Assembly: GCA_900073065.1 (NCBI GenBank)
Contig: FJOG01000065.1
Location: 1 to 55,700, forward strand
From: Phialocephala subalpina
Lineage: Eukaryota; Ascomycota; Leotiomycetes; Helotiales; Mollisiaceae
Reading direction: 5' to 3'
DNA: 55,700 nucleotides
The position numbers and the translations under genes are program-made. The notes under the pieces are model-generated. The model was not told where the DNA came from and made no database searches. It saw only the letters and a list, made by a program, of their open reading frames with translations. The stretch's first letter is position 1. The number at the start of each line of letters is the position of its first letter. This document shows, one piece after another, positions 10,436-20,026 of this stretch.

Positions 10436-10935
10436 GGGACTGTTAATACTTCCTGCCATCTCTAGAGCTTTCGCGTGGTGTTCGTGTTTGAACAATGCAA
10501 ATTGTCTTGGATTATGGCAAAGTATTCCCCTTCTTCCAGTGACCCCTCCATTGTTCTCGACTGCCTCATTTTCAGAAGTACATCTTGATCTTGAAAATAA
10601 TCTCTGAGAAGCAATCAGCTTAGCGAAACCAGAACATCACGGCGTCACTTTCACTTCCAACCACCCTTCGATCTTCTCTCTACTAGGGACTGTTAATACT
10701 TCCTGCCATCTCTAGAGCTTTCGCGTGGTGTTCGTGTTTGAACAATGCAAATTGTCTTGGATTATGGCAAAGTATTCCCCTTCTTCCAGTGACCCCTCCA
10801 TTGTTCTCGACTGCCTCATTTTCAGAAGTACATCTTGATCTTGAAAATAATCTCTGAGAAGCAATCAGCTTAGCGAAACCAGAACATCACGGCGTCACTT
10901 TCACTTCCAACCACCCTTCGATCTTCTCTCTACTA
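10436..10935 (+). repeat. Perfect 250-bp tandem duplication
   Basis: Positions 10436-10685 and 10686-10935 are identical over the whole 250 bases as far as I can compare. The unit begins GGGACTGTTAATACTTCC and ends CTCTCTACTA. It lies between the end of the 8531 gene and the start of the 10973 gene, so it duplicates a 3' flank and/or promoter. Perfect identity means a very recent event or an assembly duplication. Confidence 0.9.
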
Positions 10936-10972
10936 GATCCTTGAGCGCCGACTATTCCATCTTGGTGGCGTT

Positions 10973-11296
10973 ATGGCTCTTGTTTCCGCTAGGGAGGTTG
11001 AGAGAAGACAGGCAATCGAGGACGGAAATAAGGCTGGACATGACAATCGAGCGGAGGTTGAGAGTGACTTGCGGATCTCGTCTAAGTTGTTGGTTATGCT
11101 TGAGGCTTGGTCGGTGGAGCTGGCGGATTTGAAACTCAATCTCACGGTGTATGGGAGTAGTTCTCGTAGTACTGTAAAGCCTGCTGCAACTCCGATGGAT
11201 ATCAGCAGCTCCTCCGAGTCTGTTCTACAACAGATTTCTCTCCACGTCAACGCTACTGGGGAGGAGGAGAGGCCTGCAAAGAAGAGAAAGCTCTAG
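10973..11296 (+). CDS. Short coiled-coil protein with C-terminal basic cluster
   Basis: 107 aa from the ATG at 10973. A heptad-rich helix (VERRQAIEDGNKAGHDN, then ISSKLLVMLEAWSVELADL) leads to a Ser-rich linker and an ending of acidic residues plus basic cluster (GEEERPAKKRKL), a likely nuclear localisation signal. The frame also reads upstream of the ATG to a TAG at 10934-10936, right at the edge of the 250-bp duplication. This may be a truncated member of the coiled-coil family that fills the next 8 kb; its acidic-Pro-basic end resembles those of the genes at 14880, 17079 and 17958. Confidence 0.5.
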   Translation: MALVSAREVERRQAIEDGNKAGHDNRAEVESDLRISSKLLVMLEAWSVELADLKLNLTVYGSSSRSTVKPAATPMDISSSSESVLQQISLHVNATGEEERPAKKRKL

Positions 11297-11680
11297 GTGG
11301 GACCCAAAGTTCTCGAAGATCAGTGTTTAGTCAACGGTGTAAGTTCTACAATTCTTCTATGCCATAACTACTTTCTAATAACAATAGTAGCATCTCATCA
11401 AAGAGCCTCAGTGCAAGGACAATCAAGCCTGTACAATTAGAAGCAGAAACACGGAATGCGAAGGCGTTATCAAGGGCGAGCACACTTTCAACGTTTGGAA
11501 TTGAGAGAACTCTTGCGCATGGATTTTCTTTGCCTTGGGACTTCCTTGGCTTTCATAGACATGGAGGCAGCGATTGCATTAACATACAGGGTTTCATGAA
11601 TACAGAATCTCTCCCATACATATCACTCTTTTCATATAAATTTTCAATGTGACCTTTCTCAATCTCCCTGATACCGTGGA
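11297..11680. other. Intergenic region, nothing recognised
   Basis: 384 bases between a plus-strand gene and the 3' end of a minus-strand pseudogene. No coding or structural feature is evident. Confidence 0.4.
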
Positions 11681-12532
11681 TCAACAAAGGCAGCCTTCAC
11701 TGCCAATAACCGTATCGCTAAAAAAAACTCTAAACTTTGATAATTCCTGAAGGTTCAATAATTCTTCTCCGCATCCTTCCTCTAATGCTAGAAATAAATT
11801 GGTCAATATCCTCGTTGTCTCGTCCATCTTGGCTGCTTCGATGCTCATATGATTTGCAACCGCCTTCCGCTTTCGCTTCAGATCTGCCTGCTCAGTTTTC
11901 CAGCTTCCTGTTCTTGGCAATGGCGGCCGCGAGCTGGTTTCTTGTGCTAACACCTCTTTGTCTGACGTAACCCGCTTTGGTTGTTCTAGTTGTTGTAGGA
12001 GATTGGTGTTGCTATCAGTCAAAGCCTAATTTGCTTTCTTGTCTTGACGTAGTCCTTTGATGTAGTCCTCGTTGTCCTTCTTCAGCTTTTCCATCTCCTT
12101 TGCTGTCTTCATAGCAATTGTTCCTCAATATGCTGGGCAATCGTGGATGACAAATGTGTGACCTCTTGTTTGATTTAGGAAACTTGCTCATAGAGAGATA
12201 TCACCTCAGCCGCAGCCCGGTCTTTCTTAGCAGCTAGGACGTTGACTTGTTATTGGAGGTTCTCGTTCTGGATGTAAAGGGCGGCTATCTCTGCGTTGAA
12301 GTCCATATTGTCGTCCAGAAAATTCATGAGAGTGTCGCCAACATTGTTGGAATGATCGTCCGTCTCGTTTAATGTCTCGCAACTCCTTCTCTTTCTCTGC
12401 CAGCTTTGTTGTCGTCTCATCTTTTGCCGTCGTTGAATTTGCCGTCGTCAACATATTGTTGTTGCCAATTGACTTTGTATGTTGGAAGATTGTGCGTGGC
12501 TCTTTCTTCTGAACCTTCTTCATGCTTGGCAT
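11681..12532 (-). pseudogene. Coiled-coil gene inactivated by stops and frameshifts
   Basis: The minus strand carries one coiled-coil protein split over frames. It starts at the ATG at 12532 and reads Lys/Glu/Thr-rich sequence to about 12360. It then shifts frame into a segment with MNFLDDNMDFNAEIAALY and AAKKDRAAAEVISLYEQV, then shifts again near 12110 into MKTAKEMEKLKKDNEDY and LLQQLEQPKRVTSDKEVL, ending at 11681. In-frame stops lie at 12250-12252 (TAA), 12175-12177 (TAA) and 12026-12028 (TAG). In each case a Gln codon (CAA or CAG) would fit the heptad context, as if C had become T at CpA. Composition, length and the basic KRKRK near the end place it with its plus-strand neighbours. Confidence 0.7.
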
Positions 12533-13073
12533 CTCTTCTGGTCTGGATCTTTAGTGGAGCTCACTATCAACTGGAAACAGTTAGCAGTGGCATGGTTGGG
12601 GAAGGAAACGCGACGTTGGCTTAGCCTACCCTTTTGACAAGATTGAGTGTGGTTTAAATCAAGTTGATTCCAATGTTCTGAAGTCTCTGGGTCTTTCAAA
12701 TCCGTGTGTAAATGTAGTCTGTTATCTCGGATTAACTTATCCCATCGACCGAGTTTCGGTCCGTTGGAAGAACAATGCCTATTTGAGATTATGTATATCT
12801 ATACCGCCTTCGAGAAGCCACCTCTGAGTCCCGGCCTTGTATATTGCCCCGATGTAAACAAACCACGCGTATACGCTTCACCATTTTCACCAACTCGTTT
12901 TCAACACTTCAACACCTACACCATTTCTGCGAGTCTAAACCTTTCACAACCTCATACCTCCTTAATTTGCACTCAATCCATTGTCATCGACACTCTGGTA
13001 CAGTCAAATCCCTGCTTTCCCACCTTCCAATCTTCAAACAATCCTTCATCAATCGTTGCACTCACCCTCCACA
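12533..13073. promoter_or_regulatory. Divergent upstream region with C/A/T-rich leader
   Basis: This lies between the minus-strand pseudogene and the plus-strand coiled-coil gene. From about 12880 to 13070 the plus strand is strongly C/A/T-rich and G-poor, typical of a fungal 5' untranslated leader. Open frames here (for example 12704-13192) have leader-like composition and I do not call them. Confidence 0.45.
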
Positions 13074-14072
13074 ATGGCAGACCTTGTCTGGCTTACAACA
13101 AACAATCTTCAATTGTCCCAGCAGGCCTTGGCCATTCTTCTAGTCAAAACTCGACAACTCGAGATCGAGTATGGACCCGGAGCCGAAGATGAAGAGTTGA
13201 AGAAGGAATACGCCTATGTCATCCAATTGTTCCGAGAACACGGGGACATTAACAACAAGATCACGAAGTTGACAATGCGGATCTATAAGAGGGAACTCCT
13301 CACGGAAGACCCTTCCTACTACGGGCTCCCAGTGCACTACGATCTCGAGCATGCCGAACTTGCCTCTATTACCTTCACTCTCGCAGCATTGAGTACCAGC
13401 ATTGAAGACACCTCGATGCTCCTCCGCGAGCCCGACAAATACAACCCGAAGGTGGAAAATTTGGCGCTCCAAATGGAATTGGACACCGTCACTGAAGAAA
13501 ATGACGGTTGGAAGGGAGGAATATCCGGTCTTGAAGAGAACTATCGAGAGCAGTATCTCCAGGCCAGGAAGTTTGAGATTGAGAATCGAGAAGTCCTAGA
13601 CTACGTAGAACAATTGAAACTTCAACTTCAGGAGCAGGACAACAAGATGTCTGAGTTAGAGCACAGCAATGCCTTGCTGATGGAGGGAAACACGGCTGCT
13701 GTAGAGTTGGTGGAGAGTTTAGAGACCCAACTAGCCAAAGTTCGTGAGGATACATACGAGTTAGAGATAAAGTACAAGAAGGGACAAAGATTGTCTGCCT
13801 ACAGAAGAGAGAATGGCAAACTCACCACCGAGCTTCACGATCTCCATGTAGCTGCCGGCTCTTCGAATCGCGCTACTCGCAATCCGGACGACTCCGCCCC
13901 TCAAGAGCCTCGAGACCCACCAACAACGCAACCGCCACTGATCCCAACCCTTGGCTCAAGAGAGATGAGGAGGAGGACAATGATTCAGATGAGGCGCGTC
14001 CAAGAATTCCCGCTGGTCCAGGCCGAGATGCAAAGCCCCGAAGACCTGGGCATTACTGGCGAGAAGGCGTAA
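13074..14072 (+). CDS. Coiled-coil protein of unknown function
   Basis: The ATG at 13074 has a good context (ACAATGG). It encodes 332 aa: a helical N-terminus (MADLVWLTTNNLQLSQQALA), long coiled coils through about residue 260 (ENREVLDYVEQLKLQLQEQD, VELVESLETQLAKVRED), then a Pro/Thr-rich, Arg-containing tail. The stop overlaps a strong GTAAGT at 14069, so a final exon after a TAG at 14119 is likely; it would add a basic tail ending at 14198. I do not recognise the family. It is one of the plus-strand coiled-coil series. Confidence 0.6.
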   Translation: MADLVWLTTNNLQLSQQALAILLVKTRQLEIEYGPGAEDEELKKEYAYVIQLFREHGDINNKITKLTMRIYKRELLTEDPSYYGLPVHYDLEHAELASITFTLAALSTSIEDTSMLLREPDKYNPKVENLALQMELDTVTEENDGWKGGISGLEENYREQYLQARKFEIENREVLDYVEQLKLQLQEQDNKMSELEHSNALLMEGNTAAVELVESLETQLAKVREDTYELEIKYKKGQRLSAYRRENGKLTTELHDLHVAAGSSNRATRNPDDSAPQEPRDPPTTQPPLIPTLGSREMRRRTMIQMRRVQEFPLVQAEMQSPEDLGITGEKA

Positions 14073-14879
14073 GTGTCCACTGTTTCATGGAACAATTGGA
14101 TTCATGGTAACTTGATTAGACTTTCTGCAAATTTCCCAAGAAGAACGGCGCGAAGAAAGGAGGATCATAAGTTTCGGTGGTGGGAAGAGTATGGTTGAAG
14201 TGAAGATTGTATGGTTCTGAGAATGGTGGCGTTGCGGAGGAAATTATATAGAATAGAATCAGGTATTAAAAACTTGTGGGGGATATTGCGTATGATGTGG
14301 CATGTGAAAGGGACTCTGTGGAGTTGGAATGTTTCTAGAATATGCAGCTATCCGCTTGGGATGGTCTGCAGTTGATAGCCGAGTCAGACATACGTGGCGA
14401 AACAGCTTGCACACATGACCTTTGTCTCACTATGCAACCAACCGCGGCGCAGATACCTTCCTATACAAGTTTTGTGAGGCTTCTTTGCTACCGTGCTAGT
14501 GCCCTAGTAGCAACCGGGGTATTGAGCTAATTCTTTAAAGTAGTATCTTTCGGTAGCTAACGCCGTAACATGGAGTTGAATGTCATTCTTTTGATCTACT
14601 TTTCTCTCATTTGGGGTTGGAAGAAGTTGGAATAATAAAACCCTTCTCTAAAGATTGGCGCAGATTGTCAAGTTGCGGTGTAGGGGCAGTAGCCAACCAT
14701 GCTGGCAAGTGCATGACAGTAAGCGTTGCTTCTGCAGCGCCTGAAATCCACAGTCAGTCAAAGGAGAATCTGTTTGTCAATCATACCACAATTCCTTACC
14801 AGCTTACTCAAAACATTCATTCCTTCTACTTCTGTAACCAAGCCACAAGGATCACCTCCCAAACATCAAGCTCGAAGCT
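14073..14879. other. Intergenic region, coiled-coil cluster
   Basis: About 800 bases holding the likely last exon of the preceding gene (to 14198) and the promoter and C/A-rich leader (14800-14879) of the next. I see no other gene; short frames here have no protein-like composition. Confidence 0.4.
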
Positions 14880-15896
14880 ATGTCCACCACACGCCGTGCA
14901 ACCTCGATGCAACGGCAAACCTCCATCAATCTCCACCTACCACCAACGCAAGCGAGTCTGAGGATTCAGAGCATGCTCAAAACATTCTCAGATTGCTTGT
15001 ATGAGGGCGAACTGAATATTCGAGACCTTGAATTCAGGTCTTTGAGCCAAGTATACGCCATTGAACGGCATATTCGGAAGCTTGATGAAGTCATTGAGGA
15101 GAGAGACATAGCCAGGGACCAACGAGATGAAGCAGAACAGACTGTTGCTCGTCTCAGGGAGAAAGCAAAAGAAGACCGGGCAGAATATGCAGTGTTGAAG
15201 AAGAAACTGTCGGAGGAGAAGAAGTCCATCCTCGAGCAGTGCGTTGCTGAAAAGACGAAAGCTGACCAATTGTCTGCTAAGATTGGGAAGCTGGAAAAGG
15301 AGAAGGTGGAGATGGAAGGGAGGTGTGAGCGAGCAGGCAAAACCATCACAATAAATACGACACTTTGCGAAGCTCTGCTCAAGTCGGAGACTACAAAGTC
15401 CCAGCTCTCATTGGAGAACCAACGCCTGCGCAATGAGAACGTCATTCTATACGAACAAAATTCCACTCCCTCCAAGGCTAAAGACGATCTGTCCGCCAGC
15501 AACACAAAGTGGGAGGAGGATAACAAACAAGTGATGAAGGACAAGATTGATTCGGACGCCATGATCCAGCACCTCAACGCACAACTTGACAAGAGAGAGG
15601 GGGATTTGAGGGATCTTGGCAACAAAGTTGAGCTCTGGAGGCAAGATGTCGTTCATCATCAGGAGACGAACGAGCAGCAGAAACATTCCGTGAATGCGTT
15701 TCAGAGAGAGATCAAATCCTTGACCAGGTCCAACGATCAGCTTCAAGCAAAGCTTTCAAGAGTGGTTGCTAGAGTTATCGAGGCCGTCGCGGACGGGGAA
15801 GAACCTCCTCAGAAGAGACTCAAGATGTCCCAGACACCCGGCGGATCTGGAAGTATGCGCAGTCCTCAGTCACCTCGGCTCAACTCAGATCACTAG
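14880..15896 (+). CDS. Coiled-coil protein with C-terminal nuclear-type signal
   Basis: Single exon, 338 aa from the ATG at 14880. The first 30 residues are Ser/Thr/Arg/Gln-rich. Residues 45 to about 300 are almost continuous heptads with E, K, Q and L (for example VIEERDIARDQRDEAEQTVA and IGKLEKEKVEMEGRCERAGK). The C-terminus has an acidic/Pro stretch, a basic cluster and a Ser/Pro tail (ADGEEPPQKRLKMSQTPGG). This acidic-Pro-basic ending recurs in the genes at 10973, 17079 and 17958, suggesting a shared nuclear role or common descent. No known family is recognised. Confidence 0.75.
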   Translation: MSTTRRATSMQRQTSINLHLPPTQASLRIQSMLKTFSDCLYEGELNIRDLEFRSLSQVYAIERHIRKLDEVIEERDIARDQRDEAEQTVARLREKAKEDRAEYAVLKKKLSEEKKSILEQCVAEKTKADQLSAKIGKLEKEKVEMEGRCERAGKTITINTTLCEALLKSETTKSQLSLENQRLRNENVILYEQNSTPSKAKDDLSASNTKWEEDNKQVMKDKIDSDAMIQHLNAQLDKREGDLRDLGNKVELWRQDVVHHQETNEQQKHSVNAFQREIKSLTRSNDQLQAKLSRVVARVIEAVADGEEPPQKRLKMSQTPGGSGSMRSPQSPRLNSDH

Positions 15897-16887
15897 GATC
15901 AAGGTCGACAGCACATCCCTTGAGATATCTTTGTGATGTGGTAGAAACGGCTGAAAGCTGTGAATGCAGAAATCTTGGAGACTATGTATTGCTGATCTGG
16001 TTAAATGTTCCCTACCTGCACTGTATATCAAAAGTGTAACCAAGAATTCTTTCTGCTCTCTGATGGCTTGTTCTGTAACCACCCAGCACTTATGGCCTTG
16101 TTTCGCGAAAGACAATGATGTGATATCGAGTCTTTCATTCTCGAAATACCCCATCGCCTTTGGAGAGTCTAGACGGAATGTTAACCCTTGGCAGCTTAAC
16201 GGGGGAACACCGAAGATGAAGAATGCGAGGATGACTTAGTAAACTTCAAAGATCGTCTCTCCTTCAAGTCCTCTTCGGCTCCATGTGTGTATGACAGGGA
16301 ATTGATAAAGGAGCTGTTGAATTATATACGCTGAGATATAAGTGTTGAGTACACTGTTAGGCTTTGGAGGTGTGCAGTTGCAAGATGATGTCGGTCACCA
16401 AGGTAAACGTTGAGCAGGGCGATCTTACACATGCACAACCTCGATTATATGTGAGGATACTAACACACTTGGCACAACTCTGCCGCTCACCCGATCTATA
16501 TTAGAGGAGAAACACTCATCGTTCCTTCCTCATGTTTACTCTACTTGCATCTACGTCCGAACGACTGCTCGCTCACCATCGACATAACCACGCCGCCTTT
16601 CATCCCATCGTTCTTGGTAGTCAACTTCACATTTTAGATTGAGCATCTTCTAGCCACCATCGGAACTTGGGGCTTTCAGATCATCACTTGAAGTTTTTCA
16701 GCAGAATTGACTGCCGCAACTCCCCCAAGCTTCATCCACAAACAAAGCTGTGGCCATCAAGAAACTTCGCGCATCTTCGGTCGTCATCCACTCATTCAAT
16801 CCCCGAAGAGACTTGCTCAGGCAAACTCCAATCACTTTCCTCCCTCTTGTCGCTTCTCTGACAGCCCAACTCCACATTAATTCAACA
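15897..16887. other. Intergenic region, coiled-coil cluster
   Basis: Roughly 1 kb without a supported gene. From about 16500 to 16887 the plus strand becomes C/T/A-rich, the leader style seen before the other genes of the series. The frame at 15964-16239 shows no coding character I trust. Confidence 0.4.
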
Positions 16888-17396
16888 ATGCCACCTTCAC
16901 TAAAAGCTCCTCGCAGTGGACCAGCAAAGATGAAGCTGAACTCACAAGCCGATGCAGAAAAGCTCACCGAAACGTTCACAAGTCCAATCAACCATATAGA
17001 CAAAATAATCAAAGAAAAGAAGCTCTACAACATCAAGGAGATGCTTCCGGTTCTCCGCGCAAAGGTCTCGAGGAAGAGTTGAGGAACAAACAAGCTCTTT
17101 TCAAAAAGTCTTCCCAAGTATCTCAGTTGCAGGCGGAGTTGCAAAGATCGGAGTTGGAGAATAAGAAGCTGCGGAGGGAGATTGAAGATGGCATGCTGAA
17201 GCGAAAGGAGACGACAAATAGCTTCAGGAACGTTGCGAAGGAGGTGGATGAGCCTGCTATGCTACCAACGAAGAGACCCCGTACCACCCAAGAACAGCCA
17301 ACGACTCTGGGCCTCCACACTCCATCTTCAATTCTGATCAAGCGCGAGAGATACTTTGAGAGGATCTTAGCAAAAGGCTCTGGCGACAGGGGGTGA
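16888..17396 (+). pseudogene. Small coiled-coil gene split by a -1 frameshift
   Basis: An ATG at 16888 reads MPPSLKAPRSGPAKMKLNS and a helical stretch, stopping at 17082. Another frame, open from before 17079 to 17396, continues the same kind of protein: LEEELRNKQALFKKSSQVSQ, SELENKKLRREIEDGMLKRK, then DEPAMLPTKRPRTTQ near the end. The two join if one base were present near 17064. No plausible intron bridges them and no canonical slippery heptamer is visible, so I read a one-base deletion or a sequence error. The acidic-Pro-basic ending matches its neighbours. Confidence 0.55.
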
Positions 17397-17957
17397 CGGT
17401 GAAGATGATTGTAGAGTATGGAGGGCGTATAGCATAGGCATAGGAAGGATGGTCAATACTAGGATGGCGTTAACTTATCGGATGAACGTGGACGGGGATG
17501 GACGTGGACGGGGGCATAGGGGATCTTCGGCTTCATCATACGTTTTTCTAGAGAGGTATTCGCGTCACCACATCGGAGCTTAATTTCAAATAGAGTCTAT
17601 CAAATTGCCTTGAACCTTAAGACGTTACATATTGCCATGAACCATGAAATGTTAAGCTTATATTTCATATGATTACAGAAAGATGGGAGAATATATTCAT
17701 TTGAAGTTGGACGTGTCATCTGATTACAGACCAGGCTAGATTAGCGAGAATTGGCGAGTAGGCTTGATGTCTACAAGTATATTAACTCTTACTTTATTTT
17801 ATCTTACTGGGCTACTCTATCCCTCAGACCACGCTTTCCTCCTTCATCTAATCAACTTTACTTACCAGTACCTCAATCACCTCACACTGCACCCATCAGT
17901 CAATCATACGCTCGACTTCCACCTCTCACTTGGACTTTCTCACTCCACAAAATCAAA
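17397..17957. other. Intergenic region with leader of the next gene
   Basis: Contains a short GTGGACGGGG-type repeat around 17485-17515 and, from about 17810, a C/T-rich leader for the gene starting at 17958. No gene is supported. Confidence 0.4.
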
Positions 17958-19167
17958 ATGCCTTCTCTTGTTATCCCAAGATCGAGAAGCGCTTCTGTGG
18001 TCGATTCTCATTCACCTTCGGCTGCCGTCCGCAGCTCCTCGGCCCCGGTTGAGACCTCTCTGTTTCGAGCTCCTCCTCCACCTCCCGCCCCGCCCCGCGC
18101 TCTGTCCGCTCTTCTCGAACTCATCCCTCTCAACGATCCTTCGTCTCTTCCTCTGCCTATTGCAACGTCCTCCCAAAGCAGCATCACTCAAGATAATACC
18201 TTCCATTTAACACCATTGACGCCCCGTGCAGTGTCTGCCCCTGTCGATGGCTCTCTGCTCTGCGCTCCCTCTTCTTCTTCCTCGTCCCTCACTTTGTCTG
18301 CCACAACCCAGTCAACAAAGACATCTCTTTCATCCATGGTTGAGATATCAGACACTCCATATCAAAGTCCATCCAGCAATCAGAAGGTCTATGGTATGTC
18401 CGCCTTGTTGTGGAGTTCGGGAACTGTTATTGACGTGTGTAGATCCATATGGCCTCGTATTTCCTAGAGACTTGGCAGTTCAGTCCAGAGCCCATCAAAG
18501 GCCTGTTCAAATGAGCTTTACCGGCTGTGAACAACACTCCCAATATCCTGGTTTCCAAAGCGGCCTACCATCGCCACAATATCAATCCGAATACAACTCT
18601 CCTTCTCCCCAGCAATTTGGCAGTCCTGAGCTCAAGAACGAGCATGATAACAACGACGTTGCTTTTAAGTCTCTCTCAATCCATTGCGATCAAGTAGAGA
18701 AAGCCCTCGACCAAGCTCGCCAGAGTGAGAGAGCAAAAGACGTTGAGCTCTCGGCTGAGAAATTGAGACGAAGTCAAGCCGAACGGGATGGCGCCTTCTT
18801 CAATCAGCAAATGCTTGCCGCACAGGGAAAGGAAGCTGCAATACAACGCGAAGTCAATGGTCTGAAGCACACTATTGCCAAGAAAGACAAGGAGCTGAAG
18901 AAGAAACAAACGGAGATCGACACTCTCAAGGACTGCAAGAAGAAGTATAATTCCTTGAAGCGCAAGGCAGCCACATTGGGAAAGTCGCTTTTGAGTGTCA
19001 CTGGCGATGATGACAGGGAGGCAGCTGAGGAGGCTCCTGCGCCAAAGAGAGTAAAGCGAAGCCCATCGGAGGAACCCGAGTCGGAAGAACCCGAGTCGGA
19101 GGATCAAGGTGGTCCGGCCAAGGAAGTGGGAAAGCCAACACAACCTTCCATTATCATCTCGGACTAG
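17958..19167 (+). CDS. Coiled-coil protein with Ser/Pro-rich N-terminus and basic-acidic tail
   Basis: Two exons, 17958-18393 and 18443-19167 (GTATGT donor, TAG acceptor), 386 aa. Residues 1-145 are Ser/Pro/Ala/Leu-rich and disordered, including a Pro run (APPPPPAPPRAL). Residues 150-210 hold a Gln/Pro/Ser-rich segment. Residues 215 to about 335 form a coiled coil (AEKLRRSQAERDGAFFNQQM, KKDKELKKKQTEIDTLKDCK). The end carries acidic residues, a basic cluster and two copies of SEEPE (EEAPAPKRVKRSPSEE). It belongs to the local coiled-coil series by layout and ending. No known family is recognised. Confidence 0.75.
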
Positions 19168-20026
19168 TATAGGGCTAGGATATGTTGAGTGTTGTTGATT
19201 TAAGGGGACAATGGGTTGTTTAGGGAGGGACAAATTACGTGGGGACACGATAATGATGGCAAGGAAACGGCGCAAAGTTAAGGGAATTACTTCATGATTG
19301 GTAGCACTTTGAGCAATGGATTTTATGGAACTCTCAGATTGGATTGGTATCGGTTTTGGATGTCGAGCCTTGTGTCTTTCACTCTCGGGGGGTCGAGTTC
19401 TTGAAGCACGCTAAAACACTAGCGTCTCGCTTGCCCTTGTCTTAACCCCCCTATTCTCAATGTTCAGCAAATTTCGGGACATGAAAAATATTTTAAAAGT
19501 CCCACAGCAACTCGGAATGCACCAAAGCGAGTAAGGCTATAACTATCGGGGCATACTACCGACAAGTAACTAGAATTTCGTGAAATGATTGCTAGCCGAC
19601 GGCTACCACCTTCGATCTGGCTCCAACACTTCACCTTCCCATGACCGTGATGCTGACTGATTTGTAGATTGTATGATCGGAAATCACGTTCTTCTTCGAA
19701 TCAATCAAAACATTCATCGGCGCAACTGCAGCCTGGATTGAAGGAAAAGAACGAGATTTTCTGTCTGAAAGTAAGCATCGACGCAGAAGGAAGGAAGGGA
19801 TGGAAGCGTGATGCACACACCGAACAAAACGGAGCCATTCAAACCGGTGAATAGATCTACCGGTCAAAGTGAAAGCAGGTTTTGTGGGACTCCATCGCTG
19901 TTCGGGGAGGGGGGCAGGGCAGAGTCTGGGTTGCGAGCAAATCCAAGGGGCTGCAGCGGTGGCAGGCAGCATCGACGAGCGTCAGATCTCGAATAGAGAT
20001 ATACAGATGGAATAAAGTGGTGGCGG
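19168..20026. other. Region upstream of a decapitated NACHT gene
   Basis: About 860 bases where the P-loop and N-terminal domain of the following NACHT-type gene would be expected. I find neither a P-loop nor a STAND N-terminal domain in any frame. Short overlapping frames on both strands (19631-19996) look non-coding. Confidence 0.45.

Noticed and set aside
12704..13192. Open frame of 162 codons ahead of the 13074 gene
   Set aside because: Ser/Thr/Pro/Asn-rich composition of a C/A/T-rich 5' leader. It overlaps the well-supported start at 13074 in another frame.
14966..15625. Minus-strand frame of 219 codons rich in Ser/Phe/Leu
   Set aside because: Antisense of a Glu/Lys/Gln-rich coiled coil reads as Ser/Phe/Leu. 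An artefact of composition.
17060..17070. Programmed -1 frameshifting in the 16888 gene
   Set aside because: The site lacks an X XXY YYZ slippery heptamer and no stable downstream hairpin is evident, so a deletion or sequence error is simpler.
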